Origin: Coleofasciculus sp040219735
GTDB lineage: Bacteria; Cyanobacteriota; Cyanobacteriia; Cyanobacteriales; Coleofasciculaceae
Length of the DNA stretch: 64,000 nucleotides
Direction: 5' to 3' (one strand)
Assembly: GCA_040219735.1 (NCBI GenBank)
Contig: JAVJRX010000020.1
Below are positions 1 to 8,819 of the stretch, piece by piece. Position 1 is the first letter of the stretch. Each line of letters begins with the position of its first letter. Under the pieces are notes generated by a model. That model had not been told where the DNA came from. It searched no databases and worked only from the letters and a program-made list of their open reading frames with translations. A program made the position numbers and the translations under genes.

Positions 1-2
1 TG

Positions 3-98
3 GATAGTCCCTGTTGCCTATTCCCCGTTAACTTGATTGTGCCAGAAGTCTCCCGCCATAATCTACGATTTGGCGGCGAGATGAATCGCGCCTTGTGA
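3..98 (+). CDS. possible C-terminal end of a gene entering from the left
   Basis: One plus-strand frame is open from the left edge to a TGA at 96-98 and gives about 31 residues ending PEVSRHNLRFGGEMNRAL. I do not recognise the family and the piece is too short to prove coding. It would run convergently with the minus-strand sds gene. It could equally be noncoding. Confidence 0.2.
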   Translation, partial: DSPCCLFPVNLIVPEVSRHNLRFGGEMNRAL

Positions 99-402
99 CA
101 AAACTTGTTTTTATAAACTTATGCTTAAGAGACTTTACTATCAATTACTTGGATATGTTATAGTAAACAGAATAGGCTAGAATTCTAGCCGCAAACCGCG
201 AAAACCAAGCGGCAAGAACTTTCATTCTGCCTTGGAAGGGCGGCTGCGCGGGTTCTCCCATTGAGGAGACAAAGGTTGCATTCCAACCAGAGACGCGCTC
301 GTAAGACCAGCATGCTTTCGGGTATAGCGGCTTCGGTGAATGAGACGCGAAGCCTACACCATAGCGTTAGTTTGGTGTAGGTAGTTCACGAGTTCCCTTT
401 GA
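99..402. other. intergenic region downstream of sds
   Basis: No open frame of note. The stretch about 230-380 has the look of dispersed cyanobacterial intergenic repeats, with short inverted pieces such as GGTGTAG near 374 and CTACACC near 354. No RNA gene was recognised. Confidence 0.35.
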
Positions 403-1374
403 TTAGTACATTCGACTCAGTACATAATCAGTTAGCTCGACTAAAGCTGTCGTAGCTGGCGACGGTTTTAGTGGCGCTAGGTTTTCTAAGGCGAGGCGAG
501 CATGGTAAGCCGCCAGTTCACGCGATCGCTCAATACCCCGACTCTCCATAACTAATGCCAAGGCTTGGCTAATGTCATCCGGTTGAGCAAACTCTCGCTC
601 AATCAATACCTCTAAGTAGGGTTTTTCTTCCATCGCGTATAAGACGGGAGCAGTTAGATTCCCGCTGCTCAAATCAGAACCCGCCGGCTTGCCCAACACT
701 TCTGTGGATGCGGTGAAATCCAGGATATCATCAACAATCTGAAAGGCTAACCCTAGATGATTTCCATAGCGGTACAGATTTTCGGCAAACTCAGCTGAGA
801 CGCCACTCAAGAGTCCGGCTGACTTGGAACTGTTGGCCATCAGGGATGCCGTTTTCTTGTAGGTCTTTTCTAGATAGGTTTCAATGGTGGTACTCGCCTC
901 AAATCGGGTCAGTCCCTGCTGAATTTCTCCCTCCGCCATATCCTTAATCACTTCGGAGAGCAACTTGACTACCTCTAAGTTGTTGAGATTAGCCAGATAC
1001 CAAGCGGATTGACCAAACAAAAAATCTCCCGCCAGTACCGCGATGCGGTTATTGAACAAACTATTAACCGTGGGGACATTACGACGGACTGATGATTCAT
1101 CCACGACATCATCATGAACCAGAGACGCGGTATGAATCATTTCGGTAATTTCCGCTAGACGGCGATGACGGGGGGTAATGTCGGAATCCAGCACCGTCGC
1201 TCGCGCAATCAATAGGACAATGGCTGGTCTTACCCGCTTGCCCCCAGCCCCAAATAGGTGTTCTGCTGCGGCATAGAGGATAGGGTGGCGGGCACCCACT
1301 AAGTTCTTTAAGTTCTCGGTCAGCAGATGGAGGTCTGCTTCAACAGGGGCAAAAAGGGAAGTCACTGAGGTCAT
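403..1374 (-). CDS. sds: solanesyl diphosphate synthase (trans-polyprenyl synthase)
   Basis: This is a 323-residue all-alpha trans-isoprenyl diphosphate synthase. It has the two aspartate-rich Mg/diphosphate motifs, DDVVD at residues 88-92 and DDILD at 215-219, plus the GGKRVRP motif near 44-50 that binds isopentenyl diphosphate. In cyanobacteria this family makes the long (C45) side chain of plastoquinone from allylic diphosphates and IPP in the cytosol. The length is normal for the family. The first ATG, at 1374, is used. The product chain length is inferred from the organism type; a GGPP synthase of similar fold is less likely given the N-terminal sequence and motif spacing. Confidence 0.9.
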   Translation of the reverse strand: MTSVTSLFAPVEADLHLLTENLKNLVGARHPILYAAAEHLFGAGGKRVRPAIVLLIARATVLDSDITPRHRRLAEITEMIHTASLVHDDVVDESSVRRNVPTVNSLFNNRIAVLAGDFLFGQSAWYLANLNNLEVVKLLSEVIKDMAEGEIQQGLTRFEASTTIETYLEKTYKKTASLMANSSKSAGLLSGVSAEFAENLYRYGNHLGLAFQIVDDILDFTASTEVLGKPAGSDLSSGNLTAPVLYAMEEKPYLEVLIEREFAQPDDISQALALVMESRGIERSRELAAYHARLALENLAPLKPSPATTALVELTDYVLSRMY

Positions 1375-1487
1375 GGATTGGGCGACTCAGAAATTAGGTT
1401 ACGAAAGTTTACATATTCTTTCCTTAATTTTAAGCGAAGCGTCCCAAGTAGGGAAATCTGTTTGACCAATAACATGTCTGGGGGGAC

Positions 1488-1535
1488 TTCCAGGAATTGT
1501 ATCGACTTATTAAGTTGATAAGAAAATTCCTGGAA
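1488..1535. repeat. 48-bp hairpin upstream of sds
   Basis: Arms TTCCAGGAATT (1488-1498) and AATTCCTGGAA (1525-1535) are perfect 11-base complements. Between them CGACTTATTAAGTTG can fold further. It lies in the 331-bp space between the sds start (1374) and the next ORF (1706). It could act in either leader, or be a mobile palindromic repeat. Nothing else was recognised in 1375-1705. Confidence 0.5.
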
Positions 1536-1705
1536 TTCCCTGGAACTGTTATGTTAAGCTAAATATTAAGGGTTTCAAAAGATTAATCGACTGATTGACT
1601 CCGAGGTGGTAGGGACAACTCGCTTCCTTACCTTTAGGTTAAGGTGCCGTTAGGTAGGCAGAGATAGCCTCAAGGTTTTGGATGACGGCTTGGTGTTTTG
1701 ACTAA

Positions 1706-1888
1706 GTGTCGTCCTCTATTTTACATAAACAGGAGCTTTCCGCTAGGAAACCTGTCGAGCTTCATCCAACTGAGTTGGATCAAGGCTTGTACATATCACC
1801 GCCAGTAATAGTGAAGCAACTGAACAAGCTGGGGAAGTTTTCCCCAGAGTTCCTGGTGGCAGGATTTATTCCACTGCCGGTGGGCTAG
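1706..1888 (+). CDS. small hypothetical protein
   Basis: A 60-residue frame starting with GTG, with no clear ribosome binding site. The product is soluble-looking and proline-rich, ending in FLVAGFIPLPVG. I do not recognise a family. It sits 19 bp ahead of a second small ORF on the same strand, so the two could share a transcript. Coding status is uncertain: the length is close to what chance gives and there is no strong start signal. Confidence 0.3.
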   Translation: MSSSILHKQELSARKPVELHPTELDQGLYISPPVIVKQLNKLGKFSPEFLVAGFIPLPVG

Positions 1889-1907
1889 TACCGTTGCATC
1901 AGTTTCT

Positions 1908-2183
1908 ATGGAATCTTACATGACTTTGCTGTTCGTCCACACTATGATTTACACTGATATGCCTTTGATTATTCCTGTTCTGGCAACTGTTTATTTGGTC
2001 GCGATTTACTTGCTGTTAATGGCAGCTCAACGCACAAAAAAGAGTTCGCACTACCTAGCTAACTCTTTTAGTGACGTTTATGCTACTTCAGTGGGTCTGG
2101 CATCAAATGCTACATCTACAACGGATGAAGAACAATCACCAGCTTCAACGGTTCAAGAAGTGAGTAGTCCACCACTAAGTTGA
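1908..2183 (+). CDS. small single-pass membrane protein, unknown function
   Basis: This 91-residue protein has one clear hydrophobic segment at about residues 19-40 (PLIIPVLATVYLVAIYLLLM), followed by a basic stretch (QRTKK) and a Ser/Thr-rich tail. That pattern suggests an inner-membrane anchor with a flexible soluble tail. A second ATG five codons in is an alternative start. No family is recognised. It lies upstream of minC on the same strand, but a gap of more than 300 bp argues against one operon. Confidence 0.45.
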   Translation: MESYMTLLFVHTMIYTDMPLIIPVLATVYLVAIYLLLMAAQRTKKSSHYLANSFSDVYATSVGLASNATSTTDEEQSPASTVQEVSSPPLS

Positions 2184-2498
2184 CCTTTCATACCACTCAT
2201 ACAGGGTTCAGACCCGAACAGCGGGGGAGCTTTCTTATCCGGAGAGAATTGGTGGAAACCTTTGACTCTGACAGGTTGATGTTTAGCCAAGTCTCTCTCA
2301 CCCCCCATTCAAATAATTCTTATTATTATTTATTAAGCTAAATCATAAATTTTTGATTTCTGATTAGATTATGGCATGTGAGTATCCCTGTTTAGATTTT
2401 GGATTTTAGCTAGCTCGGCGAGAAGCCCCGCTCTATAATCTTTGATGCGAGAGCCAGGATGCGTCACAAGCTTGGCTGAGACTTGCGCTTAAGGTACG
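2184..2498. other. intergenic region upstream of minC
   Basis: AT-rich in the middle (about 2300-2380). It must hold the minCDE promoter. I see no confident promoter boxes, terminator or RNA gene. Confidence 0.3.
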
Positions 2499-3332
2499 AT
2501 GTCGTTTAGTTTAGATTGTTTGCATCAAAAGAAAGCCTGTAGTTGCATGACTTCAGATTCTGACCAACTATTATCTATGTCAACGGTTGCCGAGAGCAAC
2601 ATGGCAGTGGATTGCCAATCTCAAGTCCGCCTGAAACAGACCAAGGAAGGGCTACAGCTTGTCTTACCCTCAGTGGAAGATATGTCCGATGCCAATTGGT
2701 CTGATATGTGGCAACAGTTTAAGCATCGCTGGCATGGAGGCGATCGCTTCTGGTCAATGCCAGCTACAGTACATCTGATGGCAGGTGACCAACTATTGGA
2801 TGGACTGAAGTTACAAGCGATCGCGGATGTATTGAACGACGTGGGACTACGAATTTCGCGGGTACACACCAGCCGACGACAAACAGCCGTTGCTGCGGCG
2901 ACAGCCGGGTATTGTATTGAGCAACAATCAGCTAACTATTCTCTCCATCAAACCCCTGAACCCATTCAGGAGTTAACTGAACCCCTATACTTACAAATGA
3001 CCGTGCGATCGGGCGTGGAAATTCGCCATCCTGGTACTATTGTTATACTGGGAGACCTAAACCCGGGTGGTACAGTGATTGCAGCCGGAGACATCTTCAT
3101 CTGGGGACGTCTACGTGGGGTAGCTCATGCGGGAGCTGATGGCAATCGCTCCTGTCGGATTATGGCTCTGAAAATGGAACCAACCCAACTCCGGATCGCG
3201 GATGCTGTGGCTAGGGCACCGGAGACGCCACCGATTGAGTTTTATCCAGAGGTGGCGTATGTCACACCCCAAGGTATTCGTATTGCTAGAGCTGCTGATT
3301 TTGCTAAGACCCAGTTATTGTTAAATTCATGA
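2499..3332 (+). CDS. minC: septum site-determining protein MinC
   Basis: This is the FtsZ-polymerisation inhibitor of the Min system, 277 residues. The C-terminal beta-helix domain is clear at about residues 165-265 (RSGVEIRHPGTIVILGDLNP, then GGTVIAAGDIFIWGRLRGVAHAG). The N-terminal part carries the less conserved domain after a Ser/Cys-rich extension. AAGG sits just before the ATG at 2499; a second in-frame ATG at 2547 would remove 16 residues of weak similarity. The stop overlaps the minD start (ATGA), which points to translational coupling. MinC with MinD keeps the Z-ring at midcell. Confidence 0.93.
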   Translation: MSFSLDCLHQKKACSCMTSDSDQLLSMSTVAESNMAVDCQSQVRLKQTKEGLQLVLPSVEDMSDANWSDMWQQFKHRWHGGDRFWSMPATVHLMAGDQLLDGLKLQAIADVLNDVGLRISRVHTSRRQTAVAAATAGYCIEQQSANYSLHQTPEPIQELTEPLYLQMTVRSGVEIRHPGTIVILGDLNPGGTVIAAGDIFIWGRLRGVAHAGADGNRSCRIMALKMEPTQLRIADAVARAPETPPIEFYPEVAYVTPQGIRIARAADFAKTQLLLNS

Positions 3333-4126
3333 GTCGTATTATAGTGATCACCTCTGGCAAAGGAGGGGTGGGTAAAACAACGGTTACGGCGAATTTAGGC
3401 GTGGCGATCGCTAAATTAGGTCGTCAGGTGGCACTCATTGATGCCGATTTTGGTCTAAGAAACTTAGATTTGCTCCTAGGGCTAGAAAATCGGGTGGTTT
3501 ATACCGCCATTGAAGTATTCGCAGGGCAATGTCGCTTAGAGCAAGCATTGGTAAAAGATAAGCGCCAAGAGGGATTGGTTCTGCTTCCTGCTGCCCAAAG
3601 CCGGAACAAGGAAGCGGTTAGCCCCGAGCAAATGAAAAAACTCATTGCTGTGTTATCCCAGAAGTATGACTACATCTTAGTGGACTCTCCAGCCGGAATC
3701 GAAATGGGATTCCGTAACGCGATTGTGGCGGCGTCGGAGGCGTTAATCGTGACAACGCCAGAAATTGCGGCGGTGCGAGATGCTGATCGCGTTGTGGGTT
3801 TACTAGAAGCTCAAGGGATTAAGCGTATCTTCCTGATTGTTAACCGTCTTAAACCCGCCATGGTGCAAGCGGATCAAATGATGTCTGTTCAAGATGTCCA
3901 AGAGCTTCTGGCAATTCCTTTAATTGGCGTCATTCCTGATGATGAGCGCGTGATTGTTTCCAGTAATCGGGGCGAACCCTTAGCCCTAGCAGAAAACCTC
4001 ACGCTCCCCGGTATCGCCATTCACAATATCGCTCGGCGTTTGGAAGGAGACAAAGTTCCCTTTCTTGATTTGATGGCGGAACATGACACCCTGATTAACC
4101 GTATCCGTCGCTTGTTCCGCAGTTAA
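3329..4126 (+). CDS. minD: septum site-determining ATPase MinD
   Basis: This is a ParA/MinD-type ATPase of 265 residues that recruits MinC to the membrane. The deviant Walker A motif SGKGGVGKTT lies at residues 9-18 with both lysines present (K11, K16). The switch and Walker B regions (ALIDADFGLRNLD, LVDSPAG) are intact. The C-terminal amphipathic membrane-targeting helix ends INRIRRLFRS. It overlaps minC by 4 nt and lies 74 nt ahead of minE. Length and motifs are standard for the family. Confidence 0.96.
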   Translation: MSRIIVITSGKGGVGKTTVTANLGVAIAKLGRQVALIDADFGLRNLDLLLGLENRVVYTAIEVFAGQCRLEQALVKDKRQEGLVLLPAAQSRNKEAVSPEQMKKLIAVLSQKYDYILVDSPAGIEMGFRNAIVAASEALIVTTPEIAAVRDADRVVGLLEAQGIKRIFLIVNRLKPAMVQADQMMSVQDVQELLAIPLIGVIPDDERVIVSSNRGEPLALAENLTLPGIAIHNIARRLEGDKVPFLDLMAEHDTLINRIRRLFRS

Positions 4127-4170
4127 ATTAGTTAGTTAAATTTTGAGTGTTGATAATCAATTAACCCAAC

Positions 4171-4198
4171 TCATCACTCATCACTCCTCACTCACCAC
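4171..4198. repeat. heptanucleotide repeat, four imperfect copies, between minD and minE
   Basis: Four 7-bp units in a row, read as TCATCAC TCATCAC, then TCCTCAC TCACCAC, lie immediately before the minE start. Short tandem heptamers of this kind are common in filamentous cyanobacteria. A slippage-prone tract here would change the spacing upstream of minE. Confidence 0.6.
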
Positions 4199-4200
4199 GG

Positions 4201-4506
4201 ATGCAAAACCCCATGATTAGCGAACTTCTAGAACGACTTTTTCCCTGGACAAGTGCCAGTAACAGTCGCGCGGAAGTCAAACGCCGCCTACAACTGGTGA
4301 TTGCCCACGATCGCGCCGATCTCAGTCCACAGATGATTGAGTCGATGCGCTCCGAAATTTTAGAAGTTGTGTCTCGTTATGTGGAGATTGATCAAGAGGG
4401 TTTGGAGTTTACCCTAGAAAGTAACCAACGGGCAACAGCATTAATTGCCAATCTTCCCATCCGCAGAGTTAAGGAAGAAGAACCTCCCTTACAATCTGTT
4501 GATTAA
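4201..4506 (+). CDS. minE: cell division topological specificity factor MinE
   Basis: A 101-residue MinE. The N-terminal anti-MinCD helix covers residues ~20-35 (SRAEVKRRLQLVIAHDRADL) and is followed by the topological-specificity domain (MRSEILEVVSRYVEIDQEGLEFTLE). MinE stimulates MinD ATPase and drives Min patterning at the membrane. It is the last gene of minCDE. The ATG at 4201 directly follows a heptamer repeat and has no good ribosome binding site, so it may depend on coupling with minD. Confidence 0.93.
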   Translation: MQNPMISELLERLFPWTSASNSRAEVKRRLQLVIAHDRADLSPQMIESMRSEILEVVSRYVEIDQEGLEFTLESNQRATALIANLPIRRVKEEEPPLQSVD

Positions 4507-4982
4507 GGTATCACTACTTAATCTAAAATCAAAAATTGTTAGGTAGTCGTGCCAAGTTTAACTTTGGCCCAATTTACGGAAGTATTGAGAATCGCTACAG
4601 TTTGCCCAAATTATCTCACAATAGGTTAAATTCAAGAGATTAAACCAAAGGATAGTCATGCAATGAAGCTATTTTTCCGTCATAGTCTCTTGTCGGAGGA
4701 GATTCAACAAAATCAGTACCCGAACCCACATAGGCGTTAGGAGTATTAACGCTGGCAGTTTTTGGGGTAGTTTCTAAAATTATCAAATCTCCTTAAAGAA
4801 CTAATTTGGTGGATTAGAATTGTAGGGGCGCAGGTCGCGTGCGCCCGATTTAACCGTAAAATCTTTTCCACAATTTTAGCTGTGCCACGCCGCTATCGTG
4901 AGGAGAGCGTTCGCGCAGCGTTCTCGAAGATTAGTGTAACACACTATTGCTCAAAACTTTTTTGTTCAATCAGGTGAGGGAC
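4507..4982. other. intergenic region between minE and the PAP2 gene (convergent)
   Basis: No gene seen. The region 4900-4930 (GAGAGCGTTCGCGCAGCGTT) resembles a dispersed cyanobacterial repeat, and around 4825 there is another short repeat phrase (GTAGGGGCGCAGGTCGCGTG). No confident terminator was found. Confidence 0.35.
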
Positions 4983-5798
4983 TTACCCAGTTTGGCGATA
5001 GAGAAGTCTAGGTACAACCTCAGTAGCGAATAGAGTAAGCAGACTGTAGCGCCAATAGGTGACCCATCCTTGATTTCGCCAGTCCCCTAAAACCCATCTC
5101 GAAGCGATAAAAAGGGTCAATACCAAAATCAGACCTATCCCGCCAAAGATCAATCGTCCTTTCCAGGAGGAGGGCGGTGTAAACTGAGGTTGGGTGAGGA
5201 AAAAACCTGTAATTACTCCTAAAGAACGAGCTAAAGGTTCCCATAAACTGGCGATAAAAAACGTCACGACGACAACAGTAACCCGAAGGATAAACCTCTG
5301 TTTGACAGGAATAGACCAGACTGTACCTATCCCCGCAAAAAGAATACCTACAATCAATCCGCCGACTACATCTAGAGGAAAGTGAACGCCTAAGTAGAGG
5401 CGTGATACGGCAATTAGGGGAAGAATAATTATACTCCACACCCATAGCCAGAGGCGGTTGTGGTGTAAAGATAAGTAAATCCAAAAGGTTGCTGAACCTT
5501 GGACATGTCCACTGGGAAAAGATGCATTTTCACTCGTTGCGATCGCGTCAGCAGAGGCGATGTCCGGATTTAACTCGAAGGGACGAGGCATATCAAATAG
5601 TTCTTTGAGGATTGTATTACACCCATAACTAATCCCTAAGAGTAGTCCTAACTGGCGCCCTGTCCACGGATCGATTAACCAGTAATAGAGGGTAAGGAAG
5701 GCGATATAGGCATATTCTGAACCGAGATTGGTAATGGCAAAGACTAAAGGCTGGAAGCGCTGTCCTAGCAGTTCCTGAATCCATTCAATAGTTGTCAT
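4983..5798 (-). CDS. PAP2-superfamily membrane phosphatase
   Basis: This 271-residue integral membrane protein carries the three-part PAP2 signature: K65...R72-P (KELFDMPRP), PSGH at 95-98, and SR-x4-GVH-x3-D at about 132-143. These residues form the phosphohistidine active site. The family removes phosphate from lipid phosphates such as phosphatidate or undecaprenyl diphosphate at the periplasmic membrane face. About six hydrophobic segments are visible. It precedes no gene of clearly linked function, so the substrate cannot be told from context. Confidence 0.88.
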   Translation of the reverse strand: MTTIEWIQELLGQRFQPLVFAITNLGSEYAYIAFLTLYYWLIDPWTGRQLGLLLGISYGCNTILKELFDMPRPFELNPDIASADAIATSENASFPSGHVQGSATFWIYLSLHHNRLWLWVWSIIILPLIAVSRLYLGVHFPLDVVGGLIVGILFAGIGTVWSIPVKQRFILRVTVVVVTFFIASLWEPLARSLGVITGFFLTQPQFTPPSSWKGRLIFGGIGLILVLTLFIASRWVLGDWRNQGWVTYWRYSLLTLFATEVVPRLLYRQTG

Positions 5799-5843
5799 CG
5801 CTTCTTAAAATTTAGATGAATTGTTGCATCTTTGCGGCTTTGC

Positions 5844-6662
5844 TTATGCCATCTGCTCTAAATCATTTCTGATTGGCTTAATTCCAGAGGTTACTTGATG
5901 AATCCATCCCACATAGTCGGTTTGTACCCGTTTAAAAAAAGCCGCTATCATCCAATCTTCTAAACTATGAGCAGCATAGTCTTTTGAATAGGGTTCTCGG
6001 AAGAGTTCTATCAACCAGTGAGCATAACGAAGTTTCCCTTGATTTCCATCCAGAATAATTAATTGTCCTCCAGGTTTAAGCAGGCGAAAGCATTCTTGTA
6101 CGATTAACTGGGAAATCTGGGGTGGCGTTTCGTGTAATACCATAGAGACTGTGACTAAATCAAACGAAGCATCATCAAAATCCGTAGCTTCAGCTAAACC
6201 ATGCTGCCATTGTATATCTAGCCCTGCTTGCTGTGCTTTGTAGTCTGCCACAATCAGCATATAGGGAGACAAATCTAATCCGATGACGACGGCTTCTTTA
6301 AACGCCTGCTTTAACATCAACGTTGTTGAACCTGTACCGCAACCGAGATCGACAATTCGGCTGGGCGGCTTCTCAATAGTTGTTATTAACTTTTCGCGAA
6401 TCCGAGTTTCATTGGGTGGGGAAGCGTAAGCCGTCACAGTATCATAGGTTATAGCCGCGACAGTATTAAGGTAACCGCATTGAATACCATGAAAGTTTTG
6501 CTGACTGTAATAGTCTGGATAAATGAGATTGGTTTGTCGGAAACGTTCACTCTGCTTTTGCCAATTAATGGTTTCATAGAACTGGAGTTGATCCTGACCA
6601 ATCAGGGCGCTTATGATTGGCTTCAGTAAAAGCTCTCCTATTTTGTTTTTACGGATAGACAT
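5844..6662 (-). CDS. class I SAM-dependent methyltransferase
   Basis: A 272-residue protein with the Rossmann-type SAM motif I, VDLGCGTGSTT, at about residues 105-114, and a matching post-I acidic residue (VIGLDLSPYM). The later motif KPGGQLIILDGNQG is also typical. The N-terminal ~100 residues are an extra domain that begins LLLKPIISALIGQDQLQFYE. The substrate is unknown. It lies 45 bp downstream of the PAP2 gene start on the same strand, so the two may be co-transcribed (methyltransferase first). Confidence 0.82.
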   Translation of the reverse strand: MSIRKNKIGELLLKPIISALIGQDQLQFYETINWQKQSERFRQTNLIYPDYYSQQNFHGIQCGYLNTVAAITYDTVTAYASPPNETRIREKLITTIEKPPSRIVDLGCGTGSTTLMLKQAFKEAVVIGLDLSPYMLIVADYKAQQAGLDIQWQHGLAEATDFDDASFDLVTVSMVLHETPPQISQLIVQECFRLLKPGGQLIILDGNQGKLRYAHWLIELFREPYSKDYAAHSLEDWMIAAFFKRVQTDYVGWIHQVTSGIKPIRNDLEQMA

Positions 6663-6718
6663 GGTAATCTCTTCCTCTCATAGTTTGTCTCTAATGAAAA
6701 ACAAAAACTGGCAGACCC

Positions 6719-6948
6719 GCTGCACAAATGAACATAACAAACCTATTAATTTTATCGGTTCGCCCTGAATTATACATGAGCAATTTAAGGTAGAAGCCGC
6801 CAAAAGAAGCAGAAAAAATTAATACAAATATCCTAATTTTATCCCATAAACACTGGAGCAGGTATCAGAAATTAAAGGCAAACACCTTAGGGGCGGTCTA
6901 CTGCACAAATGAACACCATCAACCTATTAATTTTATCGGGTCGCCCTC
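6719..6948. repeat. direct repeat pair of about 48 bp (6719-6768 and 6901-6948)
   Basis: Two copies of CTGCACAAATGAACA, a short variable piece, then AACCTATTAATTTTATCGG, lie about 181 bp apart in a gene-free stretch. The copies differ at a few positions. A 62-codon open frame at 6909-7097 starts inside the second copy and is most likely repeat-derived. Confidence 0.6.
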
Positions 6949-7173
6949 GATTAGGTATTGGTAATTATCTGACACCGCGTACATTAGACAGGGGCGAGTC
7001 GAGACAAGTTAATTGGAGACACCGCCACATTTTATCAGCGACTCGCCCCTACAATCTCAAAAATCGCAATAATCTCCACAATCCTTACAATCCCTGACCT
7101 TGCAGCAGAATCAGGAAATCTTCAGGGAGTTTTGTGGTAAGCTAATAAACATTCAAAACGCTTGACTCTGATT

Positions 7174-7487
7174 ATGCAGTTAAAGTCTATCAAACAAAAA
7201 AAAATCTTTTCAACGCCATAAAAGTTATATCCACCAGTCTGATCAGTGGCGCAATTGGACTAGAACTCTGGAATATTTATGCTTTGTTCAGTGATCTGAG
7301 TGTCCCCACAATCCTGGAACCCGTTTTTTGGCTGGAGCGTTTTGCCGTTACCATTCATTTAGTGGAGGCAATTATCGCGGCGGCTTATGCACCTTCTCGA
7401 CAAAAGACACCCATCGTTTATGGAACTTATACGTTCTTTGTGGGTACAGTGGGTTTGTTAGAATTATTCGATCAGGATGATGAGTAG
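7174..7487 (+). CDS. small membrane protein with the frame broken at an A9 run
   Basis: A coherent membrane protein frame runs to 7487: ISTSLISGAIGLELWNIYAL..., then VFWLERFAVTIHLVEAIIAA, and a tail ending FDQDDE. Upstream it stays open to a stop at 7146 but contains no ATG. The only good ATG (7174, MQLKSIKQKK) is in another frame and ends at a TAA at 7219. The two frames meet at nine consecutive A residues (7196-7204). One extra A, or slippage on the run, would give a protein of ~104 residues with three or four hydrophobic segments. A short in-frame TTG start at 7284 would lose the first segment. Family not named. Confidence 0.55.
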
Positions 7488-8007
7488 ATGTGGCGAAATT
7501 TTCCATCCTTGTTATCAGTCTGGATTACCTAATAGTTAGAACTCAAAACTCAAAGCACTCCAAACTTTTTCAAGTTACAAGCTGTCATGCATTTACAGCG
7601 CTTTTGGTAGTAAGTGAGGTACACAGACAGATCCCCGACAAGTCCTACGAAGTCGGGGATCTTGGTTGAGGCTGTACCTAATCAACCACCAAATCTGCTG
7701 TAAATTCAGTATTAATAGCGAGCAAGATGCTCGCACTACAACGATTTCGCAAAGGATATTCAAAAGTTTGATTTCTCGGACTTTTTCCCTTGATTAGGTA
7801 TGTAGTTTTTTGTGCTTCGGCGATCGCTCTTAGGTTGAATAGCACGTTCAGATGAGGCTGGTGGGCATTGCCCACCCTACGATATATCAAGGGTTTCGGC
7901 GCTCCAAAAATGCACGCTTTTCAGTGCCATTCCTCTTAGATTGGTCTACTTTAGAATCGTTTACGGGAACGATTCTAGTTACCTTGCGAGTTCCATAGAT
8001 ACCGTTG
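7488..8007. other. gene-free region rich in dispersed repeats
   Basis: Contains a strong hairpin at 7629-7662 (arms AGATCCCCGAC and GTCGGGGATCT) and a second at 7860-7876 (GGTGGGC-ATT-GCCCACC). A 70-codon minus-strand frame at 7678-7890 reads like concatenated intergenic repeats rather than a protein. The T-rich flank of the first hairpin could serve as a terminator for the small membrane protein upstream. Confidence 0.5.
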
Positions 8008-8199
8008 TTAACGCCGTTTCCGATATCTGCGTTGTTGTCGGTGTCTGGCTATTTCCTTGCGTTTGTGCTTTTCCAAGGGAGTTTCAAAAAAGCGGTTCTT
8101 CTTCATGTCTGAGAAAATCCCAGCGCGAGATACTTTGCGCTTGAATCGTCTAAGTCCAGATTCAATTCCCTCGTTTTCTCCAATAATCACTTGAGCCAT
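8008..8199 (-). CDS. rpsU: 30S ribosomal protein bS21
   Basis: A very basic 63-residue protein starting MAQVIIGENEGIESGLRRFKRKV and containing the bS21 pattern AGIFSDMKKNRFFETPLEKHKRK. bS21 is the last protein of the small-subunit platform and helps mRNA binding. It sits downstream of the RNA-binding-protein gene on the same strand, an arrangement known in cyanobacteria. A hairpin (8229-8250) lies in its leader. The C-terminus (RQQRRYRKRR) is slightly long but normal. Confidence 0.93.
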   Translation of the reverse strand: MAQVIIGENEGIESGLRRFKRKVSRAGIFSDMKKNRFFETPLEKHKRKEIARHRQQRRYRKRR

Positions 8200-8228
8200 G
8201 CTTATCTCCTTTGAAGCTCAACACAAAA

Positions 8229-8250
8229 AGGGCAGACAATTACCTGCCCT
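8229..8250 (-). terminator. hairpin in the rbp-rpsU spacer
   Basis: Arms AGGGCAG and CTGCCCT (7 bp, loop of 8) lie 30 nt upstream of the rpsU start. In the minus-strand transcript the downstream arm is followed by TTTTTGTG. It could be an intrinsic terminator or attenuator after rbp, or a regulatory leader element for rpsU. Confidence 0.5.
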
Positions 8251-8524
8251 CAAAATTCAAAAGCTATAATAATTTAATTCCTTATCGTTCCTAATTTCAT
8301 AGAAAAATAAGGAAATCAGCTTTTGAAACTCCCACCGCTAAATGCTTAACCTTATAGCGCTCTTGCCACAACTGTCAGGGTGAGAAAATAACTTTTCTCA
8401 CCAGAAGGCGCGATTTATGTCACCACTCTCATCCAGTGTAGCGATATCAGTATGACACAAAAAACGAAACATTCACTATCCATCCCCACCGCACGAGATG
8501 AGTGGGGAATTGGAGCGATTTTAC

Positions 8525-8818
8525 TTAGAAAGAGCTACGGCTATAGTCACCGCGATTTCCATTTCCATTGCTTCGTTCCCGTGGTCTTGCTTTGTTAACC
8601 TTCATTGAGCGTCCCATCCATTCAGCACCATCAAGGGTTTCAATGGCACTGTCTTCGTTAGAGTCAGACTCCATCTCCACAAAGGCAAACCCTCGTGGAC
8701 GTCCGGTTTCACGATCTTTAGGTACACTCACACGAGTGACGGTGCCGTATTCGGCAAAAACTTCCGTCAGATCCTCTTGAGTTACATCGTAGGACAAATT
8801 ACCAACGTAAATAGACAT
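8525..8818 (-). CDS. rbp: RRM-type RNA-binding protein (cyanobacterial Rbp family)
   Basis: A single-RRM protein of 97 residues. RNP2 is IYVGNL (residues 3-8) and RNP1 is RGFAFVEM (about 43-50), followed by a short Asn/Gly/Arg/Ser tail (NGNGNRGDYSRSSF). Cyanobacterial Rbp proteins of this glycine-tailed type are mostly cold-induced and bind mRNA. Its neighbour downstream is rpsU. The start codon lies directly after a stable hairpin that contains the ribosome binding site, so translation is probably controlled by RNA structure. The exact paralogue cannot be told. Confidence 0.92.
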   Translation of the reverse strand: MSIYVGNLSYDVTQEDLTEVFAEYGTVTRVSVPKDRETGRPRGFAFVEMESDSNEDSAIETLDGAEWMGRSMKVNKARPRERSNGNGNRGDYSRSSF

Positions 8819-8819
8819 A

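Noticed and set aside
5020..5484. 154-codon ORF overlapping the PAP2 gene in another frame
   Set aside because: The PAP2 frame carries the full catalytic signature; the other frame has no recognisable motif.
6909..7097. 62-codon plus-strand ORF
   Set aside because: It starts inside one copy of a direct repeat, has no ribosome binding site, and its middle follows a GGGGCGAGTCG inverted repeat.
7678..7890. 70-codon minus-strand ORF
   Set aside because: Built from dispersed repeat phrases including the hairpin at 7860-7876; not protein-like.
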